Assembly: GCA_943735955.1 (NCBI GenBank)
Contig: OX030957.1
Location: 8,391,844 to 8,455,843, forward strand
Reading direction: 5' to 3'
Length of the DNA stretch: 64,000 nucleotides
Source of the DNA: Piscicola geometra
Lineage: Eukaryota > Annelida > Clitellata > Hirudinida > Piscicolidae
How positions within the stretch are numbered: position 1 is the first letter of the stretch; every line of letters starts with the position of its first letter. The position numbers and the translations under genes are program-made. Shown here piece after piece: positions 10,440 to 64,000 of the stretch. Below the pieces are notes generated by a model that was given only the letters and a program-made list of their open reading frames with translations, was not told the origin of the DNA and searched no databases.

Positions 10440-11310
10440 GAATGGGAAAAATTGAATTTCATCAAAAAACTTCTAGTTTCTTGAAGATTTACAACAAAAC
10501 TTCTAGGTGGTGATAAATACTTGACATTTTCAATAGTGTTACTTGCAATTTGTCACTTTACACAAGAAATATGCATTTCAAAAGATGATCCAGCTTATTT
10601 CATTCGTTTTAAACACAAAATTTCTTTTCAATTTGGAGCAGAGAATCAGAATCAGAATATCCAATTGTCAAGAATTGCCACATCATTAGACTCCCGATTT
10701 AAAAATGTGAAGTGTTGACAAAAAATGAAAGAGTTAAAGAAACTATAAGAAGAATATGAAACCTCAAAAAATATACAACCTTCACCAAACAAAAGACTAC
10801 AAACATATGTGACTTCAGATTCTGAAGATGAAGACACATCAAAGATTACTTAGTCATTCATTACGCGTTTAGAAAATAATCTGAGGTAGGCTTTGAGAGC
10901 TGTCCTCTTGTTTGGTGGCAACAACACAAAGGGGCATATCCGACTCTTGAGAAACTGGCAAGAAAGTACGTGTCATCTTCTGCAAGTACAGTTCCATGTG
11001 AACGTCTATTCAGCTTGTCAGGACACATAGTTAGCAAGAAAAGAGTCTCTTTAGATCTAACTAATGTTGAAAAACGAATGGGTGACAAATGCATTTTTTT
11101 CATTCATGGATTCAATTTTTTTATTTAAAATGTGAAGCACTTTTATATAAAAAATTCTGATACAATATTAAATTTTTTTAATTAATTTATTATTTTATAC
11201 CAATGTCAAATATGCTAAAAACATTGCGTTAAAATACGATTAACGCACGATTAAATTTTTAATCGAACGATTAACCATGATTAAATTTTTTAATCGTGGA
11301 ACAGCTCTAG
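10440..11310 (+). pseudogene. Degenerate hAT transposase remnant (ZBED-like)
   Basis: The forward strand holds broken transposase segments: HFTQEICISKDDPAYFIRFK (about 10552) and IQLSRIATSLDSRFKNVK (about 10660). The C-terminal hATC segment follows at about 10895-11080 with WWQQHKGAYPTLEKLARKYV and VPCERLFSLSGHIVSKKRVS. Stops (for example TGA 10717-10719 and TAG 10852-10854) break the frame. After the coding end come AATCG/CGATTAA repeats and GGAACAGCTCTAG (11298-11310), the likely 3' terminus. No matching left terminus was found, so the 5' end is lost or diverged. Confidence 0.8.
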
Positions 11311-12454
11311 TATAAAATTTATACTATAAATACATGGTAAAAACAGGCAAATCACTCAATTATTAATTATACTACTTGCACATAATGAAACTGTAGTGCA
11401 TCATCTAATTAATAACAATTAAATAAAAATTATACTTCTTCGGATGTGAGAAAAAAACAGCAAAACGTTATCTTTTAACTTTTTAACTACTCTTTTAAAA
11501 ATCAGTTTTTCCATTGAACGAGGCAACTTTTCATAATTAAACTTTCAGAAACGAAACTAACATACAAATGTGCTTAGAAGGCGGAGGCATGAATGGAAAA
11601 TTAAAGATTTTTGTAAATATACATCGCATAGCTGTAAATAAGCTCGTTCCATCTTAGGATCCGGTTCATCTTAGGCAACCTTCCCCCAATTATAGATTAT
11701 TCAAAGACGAATCTAATTATGGATAATTCAATATTATAAGTAATTTCTTCAAGTTAGAAAAATGAATAAGTATGTATTAAAAGTAGTAGTCACAAAATTA
11801 TAATTTTTTAACGTTACACTAGATTCAGGGATATTTTGATTAAATTTTTTTTATTTGAAAGCTTACATAATATATAATGTATTGATAAAATAATAATTTA
11901 AAATATAATAAATTGTCTTTCATGCACACACTTTTTCTTAAATTGTCAAAAATAATTTTTGTTTATGAATATTTTACTATTACTTTATTTCTAAACTTAT
12001 TTTTTAATAATTGAAGATTTAGTTAGAGTTTTAACATTTAAAGTTTATTTAAACCTATACGCCATCTTGAAATATTTTGATTGTGCGTTACTAGCGGCGA
12101 GAAATTTTTTTATTAGTTACACTTTCCTAAAGTTATAGCTAATAACTCAAATTTTTAAATACTTTTTTTTTTAAATTTCATGTAAGAAATGTCTAGTTTA
12201 AATTTACAATAACTTTTCTAGAAAATTAACTTAAAACAACATGTCTAGTTTTACGCTTTTATGAGAGCAAAAATGTATTTTATATATTTTAGTTATTTAA
12301 TTCAGGGTTGAAAATTGTCTAGAGTTTAACTATATTTTTTTAATTAATATACTTCACGGAATCTAAAAGTAGTTCACGTATTAAGTTAATATGTGCAATA
12401 TGTATTATTATTTATCTCTATCTTTTCAACATTTAAAATTAAATTCTCATTTAG
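11311..12454. other. AT-rich spacer upstream of UBA1
   Basis: No coding, repeat or recognisable promoter element stands out. It must contain the UBA1 promoter and 5'UTR if the start at 12455 is right. TATA-like strings are too frequent here to be informative. Confidence 0.4.
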
Positions 12455-29311
<16,857 letters not shown>

Positions 29312-29441
29312 ACCCAGAGGGATATATTCATTCAATCATTCAATTAGAGCTGTTTCTAAAGACACTTAATTTACAAGTATCAATTAAAAGAAGTACCAGA
29401 GATTTTTATGTTTCTCTTTTTAATATTGTGTAGGAGAAAAT

Positions 29442-29447
29442 AATAAA
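29442..29447 (+). terminator. Polyadenylation signal, UBA1
   Basis: AATAAA about 130 nt after the UBA1 stop, the first canonical hexamer. Confidence 0.6.
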
Positions 29448-29687
29448 TGTTCAAAAGGCTAAATATTTTCTCTTTCTAACGGATAACTCCCAACACTCGG
29501 CGAATAAAGTCTCTGCATCAGTGCTTCTTTAACTTTTACAAGACAGCATAAATCTAATGCGGCGGGATATAAGACGCAGAAGTAATTTTCTAAATTGATA
29601 TGGTCTGCCACAAAAGATAATTTCGTTATTAGAGTGGCCTGATTTAAGGCCGCTAAAATTGTGTAGTATCGTAAAACACCATGTAGG

Positions 29688-31168
29688 CAGTGTTTCTTAA
29701 ACTTTTTGATGCAACTGACCACTGCAATATTTAATAGTCTTCACGACCCACTAACACCAAACCTGAAAACGGGAAAGCAATATCTATCTAAAATTCTAAA
29801 TTAATGCTGTAATAGTCATAATTAATGAGACGTATGAGTTTTTGTTTAAGAATTAACGTGCTAATTATTTTACGGTTTGATGTCAGTCAAAGTGATTCGC
29901 AAGAAACTAAGGACATTCAAACAATTTTGGCTTTTTATTAGTGTCATTGAAGATAATCCTAATTCACATCTGTACTTCAAGATATTCAGCGCGCACACTG
30001 ATCCAAAATCCACACGTTTTTCTTTTTCCAAACACTGTTTTTAAACCATCACTCTTTTGCAATTCAATTAGTTTATCATTAAGCTTTGGGATGAGCAGAT
30101 TATTTTCATGAAGGATAAATAGTTTTTAACACGTTATTTTTCAGTACTGGGATCTTCTTCACCAGGAATTCTTCTCTAAACATATTCAAAAGAACCTTTA
30201 AATGATTCTTTACTGTAACAGCAATACCACTTCATTCTAAGAATTTTTTTCATTTTCAATTGTTTCTGAAAATGCTGAAAACATGAAATATTTTTTTCAG
30301 CTTGGTCAGCCACTTAACAATCTTCTACTGAAATGCACAGACTTTATCTATGAGACGGAACAAGTTGGTACTCTTGCCTTGCACTGACAGATTCAAGTCC
30401 TTAAGAATACAGCAAATATCTTGAAGGTATGCGACAAGAAAGATATTGTAGGAGCTAAAAACATCCACCAGAGCAGGTTTTCGTGACTTTACGTAGGCTT
30501 GAATTTTTTTCCGAAAACAAATAGACGAGTAAGGACTTTTCTACGAGAAAGCTATTGGAGTTATTTGTTCCGCACCGATATCCTCACAGTGCAAAAAAAC
30601 ACGTGTTCAATGCACTTTTGCAGATAAAGTTTTCTATTTTTTCAAACAGCGTGGAGCTCATTTTTTTGCTACTGGCATCTCTTGGTGAATAAAGTAATGA
30701 GCAGACTTAGATTTGAGAGCGCAACTTTTATTTTGGAAGTAAGTCCTAAGTGTTCATCCGTCATGGCTGCTGCAACATCTGTGCATACATCAACAAATTT
30801 GTTCCAATCAATGTTCTTCGCAATTAAATAATCAACTAAAAAATGTAAACTTTCAGCACTTGTTGTCTGCTGAAGAAACTCCAGGCAAAACATCACGTTT
30901 CCAATAATGTCACTTTTAGCGTCAAATCGAACGTAACCAAGAATAGCTCTGTTGGAAAAATCTCTGGATTCGTCAAGCTGAATTGCAAAACACAATAACT
31001 TCTGTACTTTTTCAATGAGCTGCTTTCAATTTTTTGACCTATTTCATAATTTCTTTTAGCAACAAATTAATATATAAAAAAGTTAATTAGCGTTAAAAAT
31101 ATATTTTATAAACAAAATTTCACGGCCCACTGATCAGAGCTCCACGACTCACCACTTAAGAAACCGTG
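29688..31168 (-). mobile_element. hAT-type element (ZBED5-like), decayed, downstream of UBA1
   Basis: Ends are imperfect inverted repeats (CAGTGTTTCTTAA left; CACGGTTTCTTAA read from the right). They are flanked by ATGTAGG (29681-29687, 31169-31175), a 7-bp match of an expected 8-bp duplication. Minus-strand frame 30995-30669 reads FAIQLDESRDFSNRAILGYV, then VCTDVAAAMT, the DES(R/T)D and VCTD.A.AM motifs of SCAND3/ZBED5-like hAT transposases. Further decayed segments occur at about 30420-30320 (LKDLNLSVQGK, DKVCAFQ). Stops break the frame, so it is a dead copy. Confidence 0.85.
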
Positions 31169-31172
31169 ATGT

Positions 31173-31368
31173 AGGGGAGACCGGGGCAAGATGACCTGGT
31201 AAACGATTTATGTCGTTTTTTTAAAAATAAAGAACTATTTTTTAATGAACTGTTAGACCATTCTTTTTCTGTAACAAATATATCAATATTTACTTTCAAA
31301 AATAAATATAAATAAGGAATAATATCATTTCTACAATCCTACTAAATGCTCGTCTTGCCCCAGTACCG
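31173..31368. mobile_element. Small inverted-repeat element (MITE-like), GGGGCAAGATGA ends
   Basis: AGACCGGGGCAAGATGACC at the left and the near-complement CGTCTTGCCCCAGTACC at the right enclose about 200 bp of AT-rich, non-coding DNA. It abuts the hAT element on its left. Confidence 0.6.
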
Positions 31369-31452
31369 TTTAATCTTCTGAATATTTTACATGGTTAAAC
31401 AAATCATAACAGTGTTCTTACATTTTGAAAATATTAAATCAATTTATTGTAT

Positions 31453-31592
31453 CTTATTTTATTGCATTGCATTACATTGCATTACATTGCATTGTATTGT
31501 ATTGTATTGCATTGCATTGCATTGCATTGCATTGTATTGTATTGTATTGCATTGCATTGCATTGTATTGTATTGTATTGTATTGTATTTATC
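31453..31592. repeat. (ATTGC/ATTGT)n pentanucleotide microsatellite
   Basis: Blocks of ATTGC and ATTGT alternate, with some ATTAC. Confidence 0.96.
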
Positions 31593-32184
31593 AAGTATGC
31601 CGTTTTTGTCGTTGATGAAAGTCTCTAGGATGATGGAACAGGGTTTTAGCTTTTCAAATCTCCTTCTCTGGCCAAGTTATTCGCCCACGACTGTTTGTCT
31701 TTTCTGAGTGATTGTCATTTCCCTCGATTCAAACTTCTGTAGAGATCATGAGCTCTTGCCAATTTTGCAGCTCTACACTGTTCAATGATTGCAAAGAGTT
31801 GAAATCAAAGTTTTCGGCGAGAACGCACTGGAGGAATTGTCTCACTTGCCGTTAGACACACCGCATTCTTGAGCTACTGCTCACTGTGTTCAGGGTCCTC
31901 GGTTTCTCCATCGCCATCATGGCAGCTCCCCAGGAGAGATCTGGATCTGGTGTTGAGCAGTAAATCTTTAATCTAAAATAATAAAATAACACTGGCTTTC
32001 TGAGACTGAAAATAACCAATTAATGGGTTAGTTCATTCATTTTTCGCCCATTTGCTCATTTTTCATTCGTTCATTTATTCATTTCTCTGGTTATTCATTC
32101 ATTTGTTCATTTATGTGCCTATTTGGTTTTTTAGTCAAATGCTAACTTTTTCGGCAATTTCTTTGGTTATAGAGGAAATTCTTG

Positions 32185-32845
32185 TATTATGGGATAGTCG
32201 TGTAATATGAGATACAAATGTTTTGGCAAAGTTTGTATTTGAAATCAGATAGAAAATTTTTAACTGTTCAAGATAGAAGGGAAGAAAAAGTAAGATGATT
32301 ACTCTCTCACCGCTGGCTTCAGACCAGAAAGCGTTTTGTAACTTTCAAAAGTTTTGACAAACATATTTTCAAACATTTCAAGCTATATTTTAACATGTGA
32401 TGTAAAAATTAATTTCAATCTTAACGTGCAGTAAAAGAGTTTTTATCATACTTTTTTAATTCTTTAGTTAACAAAATGTTATCAGCAAGTATGAAAGATT
32501 TTTTTGTCTAGTTAAATGTCGGCTAATATGAGACAGTATATATTTGCCGACAAAAAATTTATTATTCCATAAATCATGCAATAACTTTAAAAAAACTATA
32601 TATTGTAATCATAAAATTATCTTATTCAATGTTTTTTTTAAACAAGAGAGGTTTTATGAAGTTTTAATGATTTTTTATTTATGTTAAAATATGGTTTTTA
32701 TCTTTTAAAAATGAAAAATAATAAAAATTGTATAAAATTTTGTTGCTTTAAATTTTAAAGACGAAAAATATTAAAAGTTTTATGACGTTTTATTGCTTTT
32801 TAATTAATTTTTACCGTCTATCCCATATTACACGACTATTTCATA
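32185..32845. mobile_element. Inverted-repeat element (about 660 bp, MITE-like)
   Basis: About 30 bp at 32185-32214 (core GGGATAGTCGTGTAATATGA) are matched in inverse orientation at 32816-32845 (core ATCCCATATTACACGACTAT). A related fragment GGCTAATATGAGACAG lies inside at about 32521. The interior is AT-rich and non-coding. No target duplication could be fixed. Confidence 0.55.
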
Positions 32846-35454
32846 CCAACCACAATTTGTAACACTTTTGCAAATTAATTTTTCTAATATAAAAAAAACA
32901 AAGTTTTGAATATTCTTTCTCTGAAACTAATTGAGTTGTTAAAAAAAATGTCAATGGTTTTCCATCATACCCTACTTTCCTCTACTTTTTGGCTTATTAA
33001 AATTCCTTCGGTACAACCCATCGTTTAACAAAAAAAATAATTTCGCAACTAATTATATTTTATTCTATTTTGGTTTTGTATTTTGAGCTAAGCATGTATG
33101 GGTTATGCCTAGGCATATTATTTTCTATTAGCTTATGTTCCATATATTCCATTTTTTATTAAAGGATATAAAAATGTGGAAAAAAAATTATTGTTAAAAC
33201 ATATAAATCAACCTTGTTTGTATTTACTGTATGACTATAAACATCTTTTTGAAGATTTTGTTGTAAAGATATTGGCAGTTATTTTGCCCCTTCGAGAAAG
33301 ATGTATGGGAGCACCTATGGTTGGTCATTAGTGAATTTGTTCTTTAATGCATTCCAACTTGGTTTTACTTTCATGATGTAAAAGTGTATGCTAAAAAGCA
33401 TTCTCACTTCAAAGATAACAATCAAAAACACATCATTCCCTCAAACAAAGTAGTCGCCTCTAGAATAACTATCTCGATCAGCACTAACAATGGTGTGCAA
33501 TTTAAAATACATTTAGAGGCGGTCTTCAGAGCTGCTAAAAATGGGACTTTTAATGAAATGGCATTTGCTCGTTAAGAACAAAAGGTGTTATAACACCTCT
33601 GTCTGCCATCACAAATGCACCTCCACTAAAATTGGTGCATTCTTATAGGCTTCTAATTAAAGTTGTAAAAAATTCAAGATTTTAAATGCTTAGTTAAAAA
33701 GCGTTTTCACGTTTGATCAAAGAAAACACGACCCTTTATAAATAGACATTTTTTGAAGCAATGTAACTGAAAAATAGAAAGAAATAAATAAATCTCAAGC
33801 TGAATTCGCATTGAATCCTTTTTCCTCCTTCCAGTGAAAATAAATAATCAAGATCCTTAAAAAGACGCAGCCCATCAGCCAGACATACTGGCACTTTAGT
33901 TTGGCAACCTTGCATATCATTACTGGTATCTCTGTGTGTTTAAACTTTCCTACTTGACTAAGTGGTTCTTTCAAAGACCAAAGCAGAAGAGTGTGCTAAG
34001 AGCTAATTGCGTAACACTCCATTATTATGTATATTTGAATTTAATTTTTTTATTTACTATAATAAAATAATATGTGTTTGAAAAATTGTTAATAAATATT
34101 TGCTTCAATTTCCTGTGGTTTTCGAACTTTAATTGATCAAAGAGCATTTCATAAACATAGTTTTCAAGATAACCTAAAATCATTTTAATATAAATAACTA
34201 ATAGAACAATTTAAAACGTTACAAACTTTTTAATACCCTTAATCATAAGATTTAAAAAAGCTATAATTTTTTTTGCCACTATTTTCATAAGTGTTAAGAT
34301 GGGATTGAAAGCTGCAATTAGCACAGAGAGATAAGACAAATCGTCTTTAATTACAATAGCTTAAAATAATTTAAATTCATCTTTATAATTTATTCTTCTC
34401 AATACAATGATTTGTTTCCTTTTGTTGAAACTTTTTAATTTTTTAGATTTAAAAAATATTGCACACCATCCGACTAACTAAAGGAGACTCAACGGTTCTT
34501 CTGTTCTTTATGCAAATTTTCTCTGATAATTGAGTCTAACTGAGTTTAAAACGACGATAAGCGGCACGTAAGGTACTTTGTCAATGAAGGGCAGAAATCT
34601 CTTTAGCAGGAAGAGCGCTTAATTAAATTATTTAAACGCATCTTGCTTTTGAGCTCGAAAAAAAGTCAATCATAGGATTTTGTTTCTCAAAAAGTTATGT
34701 CACACATTCATAAAGTTTTCATTGCATCATTATCTATGTAAAAACCCCTTCATAATGATTTGGTAAAAATATTACATGGTCTTTTATCGTGCACTCTTTG
34801 TTTCATAAACCCTTTTTTAGAGAAGCCCTTAAAAACTCATTTATATCATTCTAATTTACTTTACAAATACATATTAACTTAATTTATCACAGTTTATATC
34901 TTCATGATAATTAGATAATAAAATTCTAACACGTGATTAAATGCTCAATTTTTTAAACATTTTATGAAATTTTTTTGTAAGGCATACAAGAATCATTCAT
35001 TTGTAAGGCGAGTACCAAGATTTTCACTAATTACACTAATTCAAGCTTTCAATTCTTATGCTGCAAGGAAGGTAACTGTGAAAGCCTAATAGCTTAATAG
35101 CTTAATAGATTACTTAGACTGTTTTTAATAATTATATAGATTATGTAAAACAATAGAGTTTTTCAAAACGAAATTTTTAAAAACTAGCAATAAGTCGTTA
35201 AATAAAAATCGTAAGAGAAGCAATAAATAAAGCAAACTGCAATCTTTGAATTATTCCTTTATTTATTAACAGAGAGAATGGATTTAAAAGTTTAATATTT
35301 GAGTAACACAAACTTGAAAAAATATTTATATTATATAGCTATTTTTTGATTGATTATTTTTTTCCATTTTACATAAAGCTGTGCATTTCGATTAACCTTA
35401 TAATAAATTAACGTAATTCAAAATTTTATTTTAATTACAAATTTTAACTCTATT
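32846..35454. other. AT-rich intergenic DNA, no gene seen
   Basis: Only short chance frames, for example 33384-33575. A GGTGTTATAACACC palindrome lies at about 33584. No recognisable coding, RNA gene or transposon terminus. Confidence 0.5.
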
Positions 35455-35527
35455 AAAAGTTTTTACGCTATTAAAAATTTTAACGCTATTAAAAATTGTA
35501 ACGCTATTAAAAATTTTAAAGCTATTA
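35452..35527. repeat. Short AT-rich tandem repeat (ACGCTATTAAAAATTTTA)
   Basis: Four imperfect copies of about 18 bp. Confidence 0.85.
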
Positions 35528-35639
35528 TCGAAATTATTTGTTATTTTAATTTTATTGTTTTGCTTCACTAAAAATATTTTTCTAAATTTTATTGAAATTT
35601 TTTTCTAAATTTCATCGAGAAAAAAAAGAGAATCAACAT

Positions 35640-35980
35640 TGAAAGAGATGGAGAAACGATTAGAAGATTAGAAAATGTCCAAAACTTTACAACCTTCACC
35701 AGACAAGCAGCTGTGAACATATGTAGCTAAGCTACATTGTAGCTTCAGATTCTGAAAATGAAAACACATTTAGCGTTGTTAAAAAGAATCTGAGGTAAGC
35801 TTAGACATTCTCTTATAGACAATTGTCCGCTATAGCAACAACATAAAGAAGCTCTTGCGAAACTGGCAAGAAAATACTTGTCATCTCTTGCAAGTAGAGT
35901 TCCACGTGAAAGTCTATTCAGCTTGTCAGGGCACATAGTTAGCAGGAAAAATGTTTCTTTAGATCCAACTTATGTAGACA
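35640..35980 (+). pseudogene. hAT transposase C-terminal remnant, related to the 10.4-11.3 kb copy
   Basis: The forward strand reads LARKYLSSLASRVPRESLFS then LSGHIVSRKNVSLDPTYVD, matching the remnant at 10930-11080 in both protein and flanking DNA (for example ACAACCTTCACCA before it). Stops and indels interrupt it. Dead copy. Confidence 0.8.
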
Positions 35981-38900
35981 ATCTTGTTTGTTTGAGTAAA
36001 TTATATTTTTATCGTTTTTGCACAGCTGTGGGCTTATTTTCTTGAGAAGTGTGAGGATGAGAGAATGTGTCCATGGCGATGGCCAAACTCTTGACTCCCA
36101 GATTGTGTTGCAGCAATGTATATGGTCATTGACACACTAATGATCTCTTCATGCTCCCCTGGAATTTTGTTTACCAGAGTGACAATTGACGAGAGTTGTT
36201 GGGGGAATTCAAAAATATTGTCGAACCTATTGTCGGTCCCTATTGAAAACTTTCAAAAATTGAGCTGGAGAGATCGGGTTTAGAAAATTTCTACTCTTGC
36301 TCACTTCCTTTTCTTTAATTATCGATTTTAAATTCATTAAATACCACTGTGTAGATTCTTTTAATTGATCAAATCGCTTCTTTAACTTTATCATGAAAAA
36401 TTGAATTTTATCGGTTTTGCGTGCTGATGGGACATTTTCCCTGTTTTCTTCTGTTTATGCATACATGTAAATATATATTCAAGCGTATCAATAAATCTCC
36501 CTCCCCCCTCCCTCCTACACCTCTCCAATTAATTATTTAAAGAGCAGTTTTAAAACATTTAACTGAATGTGTCGAATTTTAAACTGTTGATATTTTTTTG
36601 CCAAAGTTTAGCTCCGTAAATCTTAATTTGAAATTACATACACTAAACTTTAATGAAAGTAAACGAATTTAATTTAATGATTATGTTATTTTAGGCATTA
36701 AAAAAATAAAACTATTAAATGTTTTGTTGATAAACCCTCTGTGCGAAGCTGGTTGTTTCTGCTGAGAGCAAGCAATCGCTCAGTAAGGGCTAATACTGTC
36801 GTTCAAGTCTCTGGGTGAGTCGCTGACTGCGTTGAAGTCGCCAGTCACACCACTAGGTCGCTCGGCTCAATGAGTCATTCAAATGGCTGTAAGGGTGTCT
36901 TTTAAATCCCTTCTAAATATTCTGTTTTATAGCATGTTTGACGATTATGCTCTTATCAAAACAAGATTTTTAAAATGTTTTAAATGAAAAAAGTGGGAGG
37001 GTCCACATTAAGGCAAAAGATCCAAACTCCAGAACCCCCCAGGATCGCCGTCTATGGCAATTAAGTATCACCGGCTTTAATTCGCATGCAGCATAAATCT
37101 TCGGACACTTCTTTATCTATTTTTATCCTGGTTAAAAGGTGTGAAAAAAAATGACAGAAGAAAAATTGACGATAATATGTGTTTCGTTTTTAAAATTAGT
37201 TTTTCCAAAGACTGGTTAAGTTGAATATTTACCTAAATAGCCTCCAGCAAGAACTTTGCAGACTCCATGACAGTCAGGTGTCCTGTGTTTGAACATGCTC
37301 TCTACAGCATTCAAGGATATTTTAAAATTAGATAAACGGTCCGACGATTAAAGACTCATAACCACCTCTTCTCAAACTGGTTGATGGTTGAAATAATAAG
37401 CAATATTCGCAAAATGCTCTTATATTTCTAACCATTTATAGATATCACATTGTTGTTATTCTATTTGTGGGTATGTACCCAAACAAAAAAAGTTGTTAAC
37501 CTTTTGTTACTTATTAAATTTTTTAAAAGTTATAATAGGAGGGGGGAAGATGCCCCCTTCCCTTGGGTACGCCCATGAACAGACGTACCCCGAAAGAAAG
37601 CATTAATCGCTTTCTATGACACAAGGGCTTCTACAAGGCTGTGTTGGTAGCACAGAGAAAATTTGAAAGACTTCGGAACTCTATCCACAAAAAGACATTT
37701 TGAATGAGCTTTCTAAAAAAAAACATTTATTAAACTGAGACCATTTTCTTAATAAAACTCAAGATAGAACGCGATAGGGGGTGAAATTACGTTTGAAGAT
37801 TGTTTGATAGATTTTTTTGAAGATGGTCTTTTGCTAAGTGCTTTTGTATTTAAAGTGTTGTAGAAAAGCATGTATGCCATCAAAAACCTAGAAAATAAGA
37901 GCTAATTTTAAAGACATGCCAAATTAGAACATTCAAGCGTTACATTATTTTATTAAAAGCTGATAACTGATACATCTTGATGTTATTTATTTTTAATGAT
38001 AAGAAACGTTTAAAATTTCAATATTATTCAGCTGACATTGGCATATTTATTTTGGTTTTGCAAAACGTATGTTCTTGAAGATATCTTTAATTCTAAGATA
38101 ACCGAAATTTTAGTGCACTTTTTTCTTCCAATAAGCTAACTGTTTTTTCTCATATTTTTGAGCACAATTTATTCATAAAAATAAAATTTAGAAATAAATT
38201 AGATTAATTAATTAATTTTTTGACAATTGAAAACCAATTATTTAAAATGTCTGAAGACTGGCAACTCTGTAACACATTTAAATTTTATGCATTTAAAAAT
38301 TTCCTTTAAAAATTATTTTAAATATGATTAAAATAAATACATTAAAACATAGGTTTTTTAGCATTAACTCTCCGAGTAATGGCAATCATTATCATGAAGG
38401 AAAACTTATAAATCCTAATCCTTACAATGGGCACCATTATATTCGTGAGTTAATTTATCGATGAGTTAATAATAATAAGACATTTAAACAACTTTATTAT
38501 TCATATTTTTACTTATTAAAGTGAGATTATTTTTAATGAAACCTCTCAAAGCCGTTCAAGTGACATACTTAATTCCTCTACATGTAAGAAGTCCCTTAAT
38601 ATCTACTAGTATGCATGTGAACTACTACGCTTCTTCATAGCATGTATTCATCTTGACTTTATATTTAAGTTTTAATTCTTTTATTCTAGAAATGCTATAT
38701 AACCAATTACTTAGTACATAAATAACTTGAGTAAATAAAAAATAACTACATATTTTATACAACTGTTCAGTAATACACGTTCAAAAGATAATTTCCATAA
38801 AGCTTCGACGTGAGTTTGATAGGCTGGTATCGAATCCTTTAAAATGTTCAGGCTTAAGGTCCAATAATATTCTTACAAATTGATGAGCCAATGCCATACG

Positions 38901-39491
38901 TTAATGTGTAGTTAGTTGAGCAAGTATAGGCCTAGCTTAGAATTATGCGTATATATGTACATGTGTATAAATATATAAGCAAGGAAGTTTTGATCTGAAG
39001 AGTCTAGAGCCTTGTTATTGTATACTGTTTCAATTTTAGAAAATAACTCTTTATTAATATACTTTTAGTGAATACGAAAAAAAGAATGTTGCAATTAGTT
39101 AAGAATAGACCTTCAAAATTAACGACTATTTATAAGACATACAAGATTCAAAGTAATGATAGAAACTGTAATAATTCATTCATCATGAATTAGTTATTTC
39201 ATAATGTTAGAGAATTCTCAAAATTCTCAGTAGTTTCGTCTTTAGGTTGAGTTCTGAAAATGTCTCAAACTGGTTAATAATTTTAGTAAGTATTCTAGTT
39301 TACTGCCTCTTGCTAATTTAACTCGAAGTCGTTTGCTTTCAAGAAGTAATACTTCATAACAAAACTTGTTCAACCTTTTTCTGAATTTTTTTGCTATGTA
39401 TAAACAAAATGGAAATTAAAAATCTTCAAAAAAGGACACATGTTTTTATTATTTTAAGGAAGTAATTAGGAAATCGCTTTGGAATGCATGA
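35981..39491. other. Intergenic DNA upstream of TCF, no gene seen
   Basis: A GC-richer patch at about 36730-36900 contains GCTCAGTAAGGGCTAA and GTTCAAGTCTC, weakly like tRNA A and B boxes but too close together. A palindromic GGGGGAAGATGCCCCCTTCC lies at about 37543. The TCF promoter should be in the last part, but no specific element is recognisable. Confidence 0.4.

Positions 39492-64000
<24,509 letters not shown>

Noticed and set aside
36730..36900. Possible tRNA gene or SINE (GCTCAGTAAGGG and GTTCAAGTCTC)
   Set aside because: A-like and B-like boxes are too close for a tRNA fold and no acceptor stem is visible.

Overview
The window is AT-rich metazoan DNA, almost certainly from an invertebrate. 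Its genes are split by GT-AG introns, and it carries long (CA)n/(GT)n/(AGT)n tracts and several animal-type transposon families (hAT, piggyBac, L2/CR1-like and RNase H-bearing LINEs). I cannot place the species from sequence alone. No bacterial operons, CRISPR arrays or rRNA genes are visible, and no clear functional tRNA gene.

Three conserved genes lie on the + strand. (1) At 116-5126 is the 3' part of a CBP/p300 histone acetyltransferase gene: end of the HAT domain, ZZ finger, TAZ2, an NCBD-like helix segment and a very long low-complexity tail. (2) At 12455-29311 is a complete ubiquitin-activating enzyme E1 (UBA1 family). I assembled it as 25 exons whose phases all agree, giving about 1050 residues, with the catalytic cysteine at 25933-25935. 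(3) From 39492 to beyond the right edge is a TCF/LEF transcription factor, the nuclear partner of beta-catenin in Wnt signalling. Its first exon holds a long Asn/Ser-rich leader and the beta-catenin-binding motif. An intron of about 20.4 kb follows, then Pro-rich exons, the HMG box and a C-clamp cut by the window end. CBP/p300 and TCF act together on Wnt targets in animals; nothing here shows that their proximity is functional.

Mobile DNA fills much of the rest. Four hAT-type elements have terminal inverted repeats and exact 8-bp target duplications (2337-3274, 13558-15782, 18059-18757, 47703-49281). A fifth is near-complete (29688-31168) and two hAT remnants are related to each other (about 10440-11310 and 35640-35980). 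UBA1 intron 3 is a three-level nest: a piggyBac-like element flanked by TTAA, holding a hAT, holding an L2/CR1-type LINE 3' end. UBA1 intron 8 holds an antisense 5'-truncated LINE with an RNase H domain. Smaller inverted-repeat elements, LINE 3' tails and a possible tRNA-derived SINE are also present.

The most unusual signal is in UBA1 intron structure. Many introns consist largely of a private micro- or minisatellite that runs right up to a splice site. Several 3' splice sites have (CA)n, (CAA)n, (CCA)n or (CAT)n where a pyrimidine tract is expected. Intron 4 begins with a long (GT)n and ends with (CA)n, so its two ends are complementary in the pre-mRNA and could fold to bring the splice sites together.
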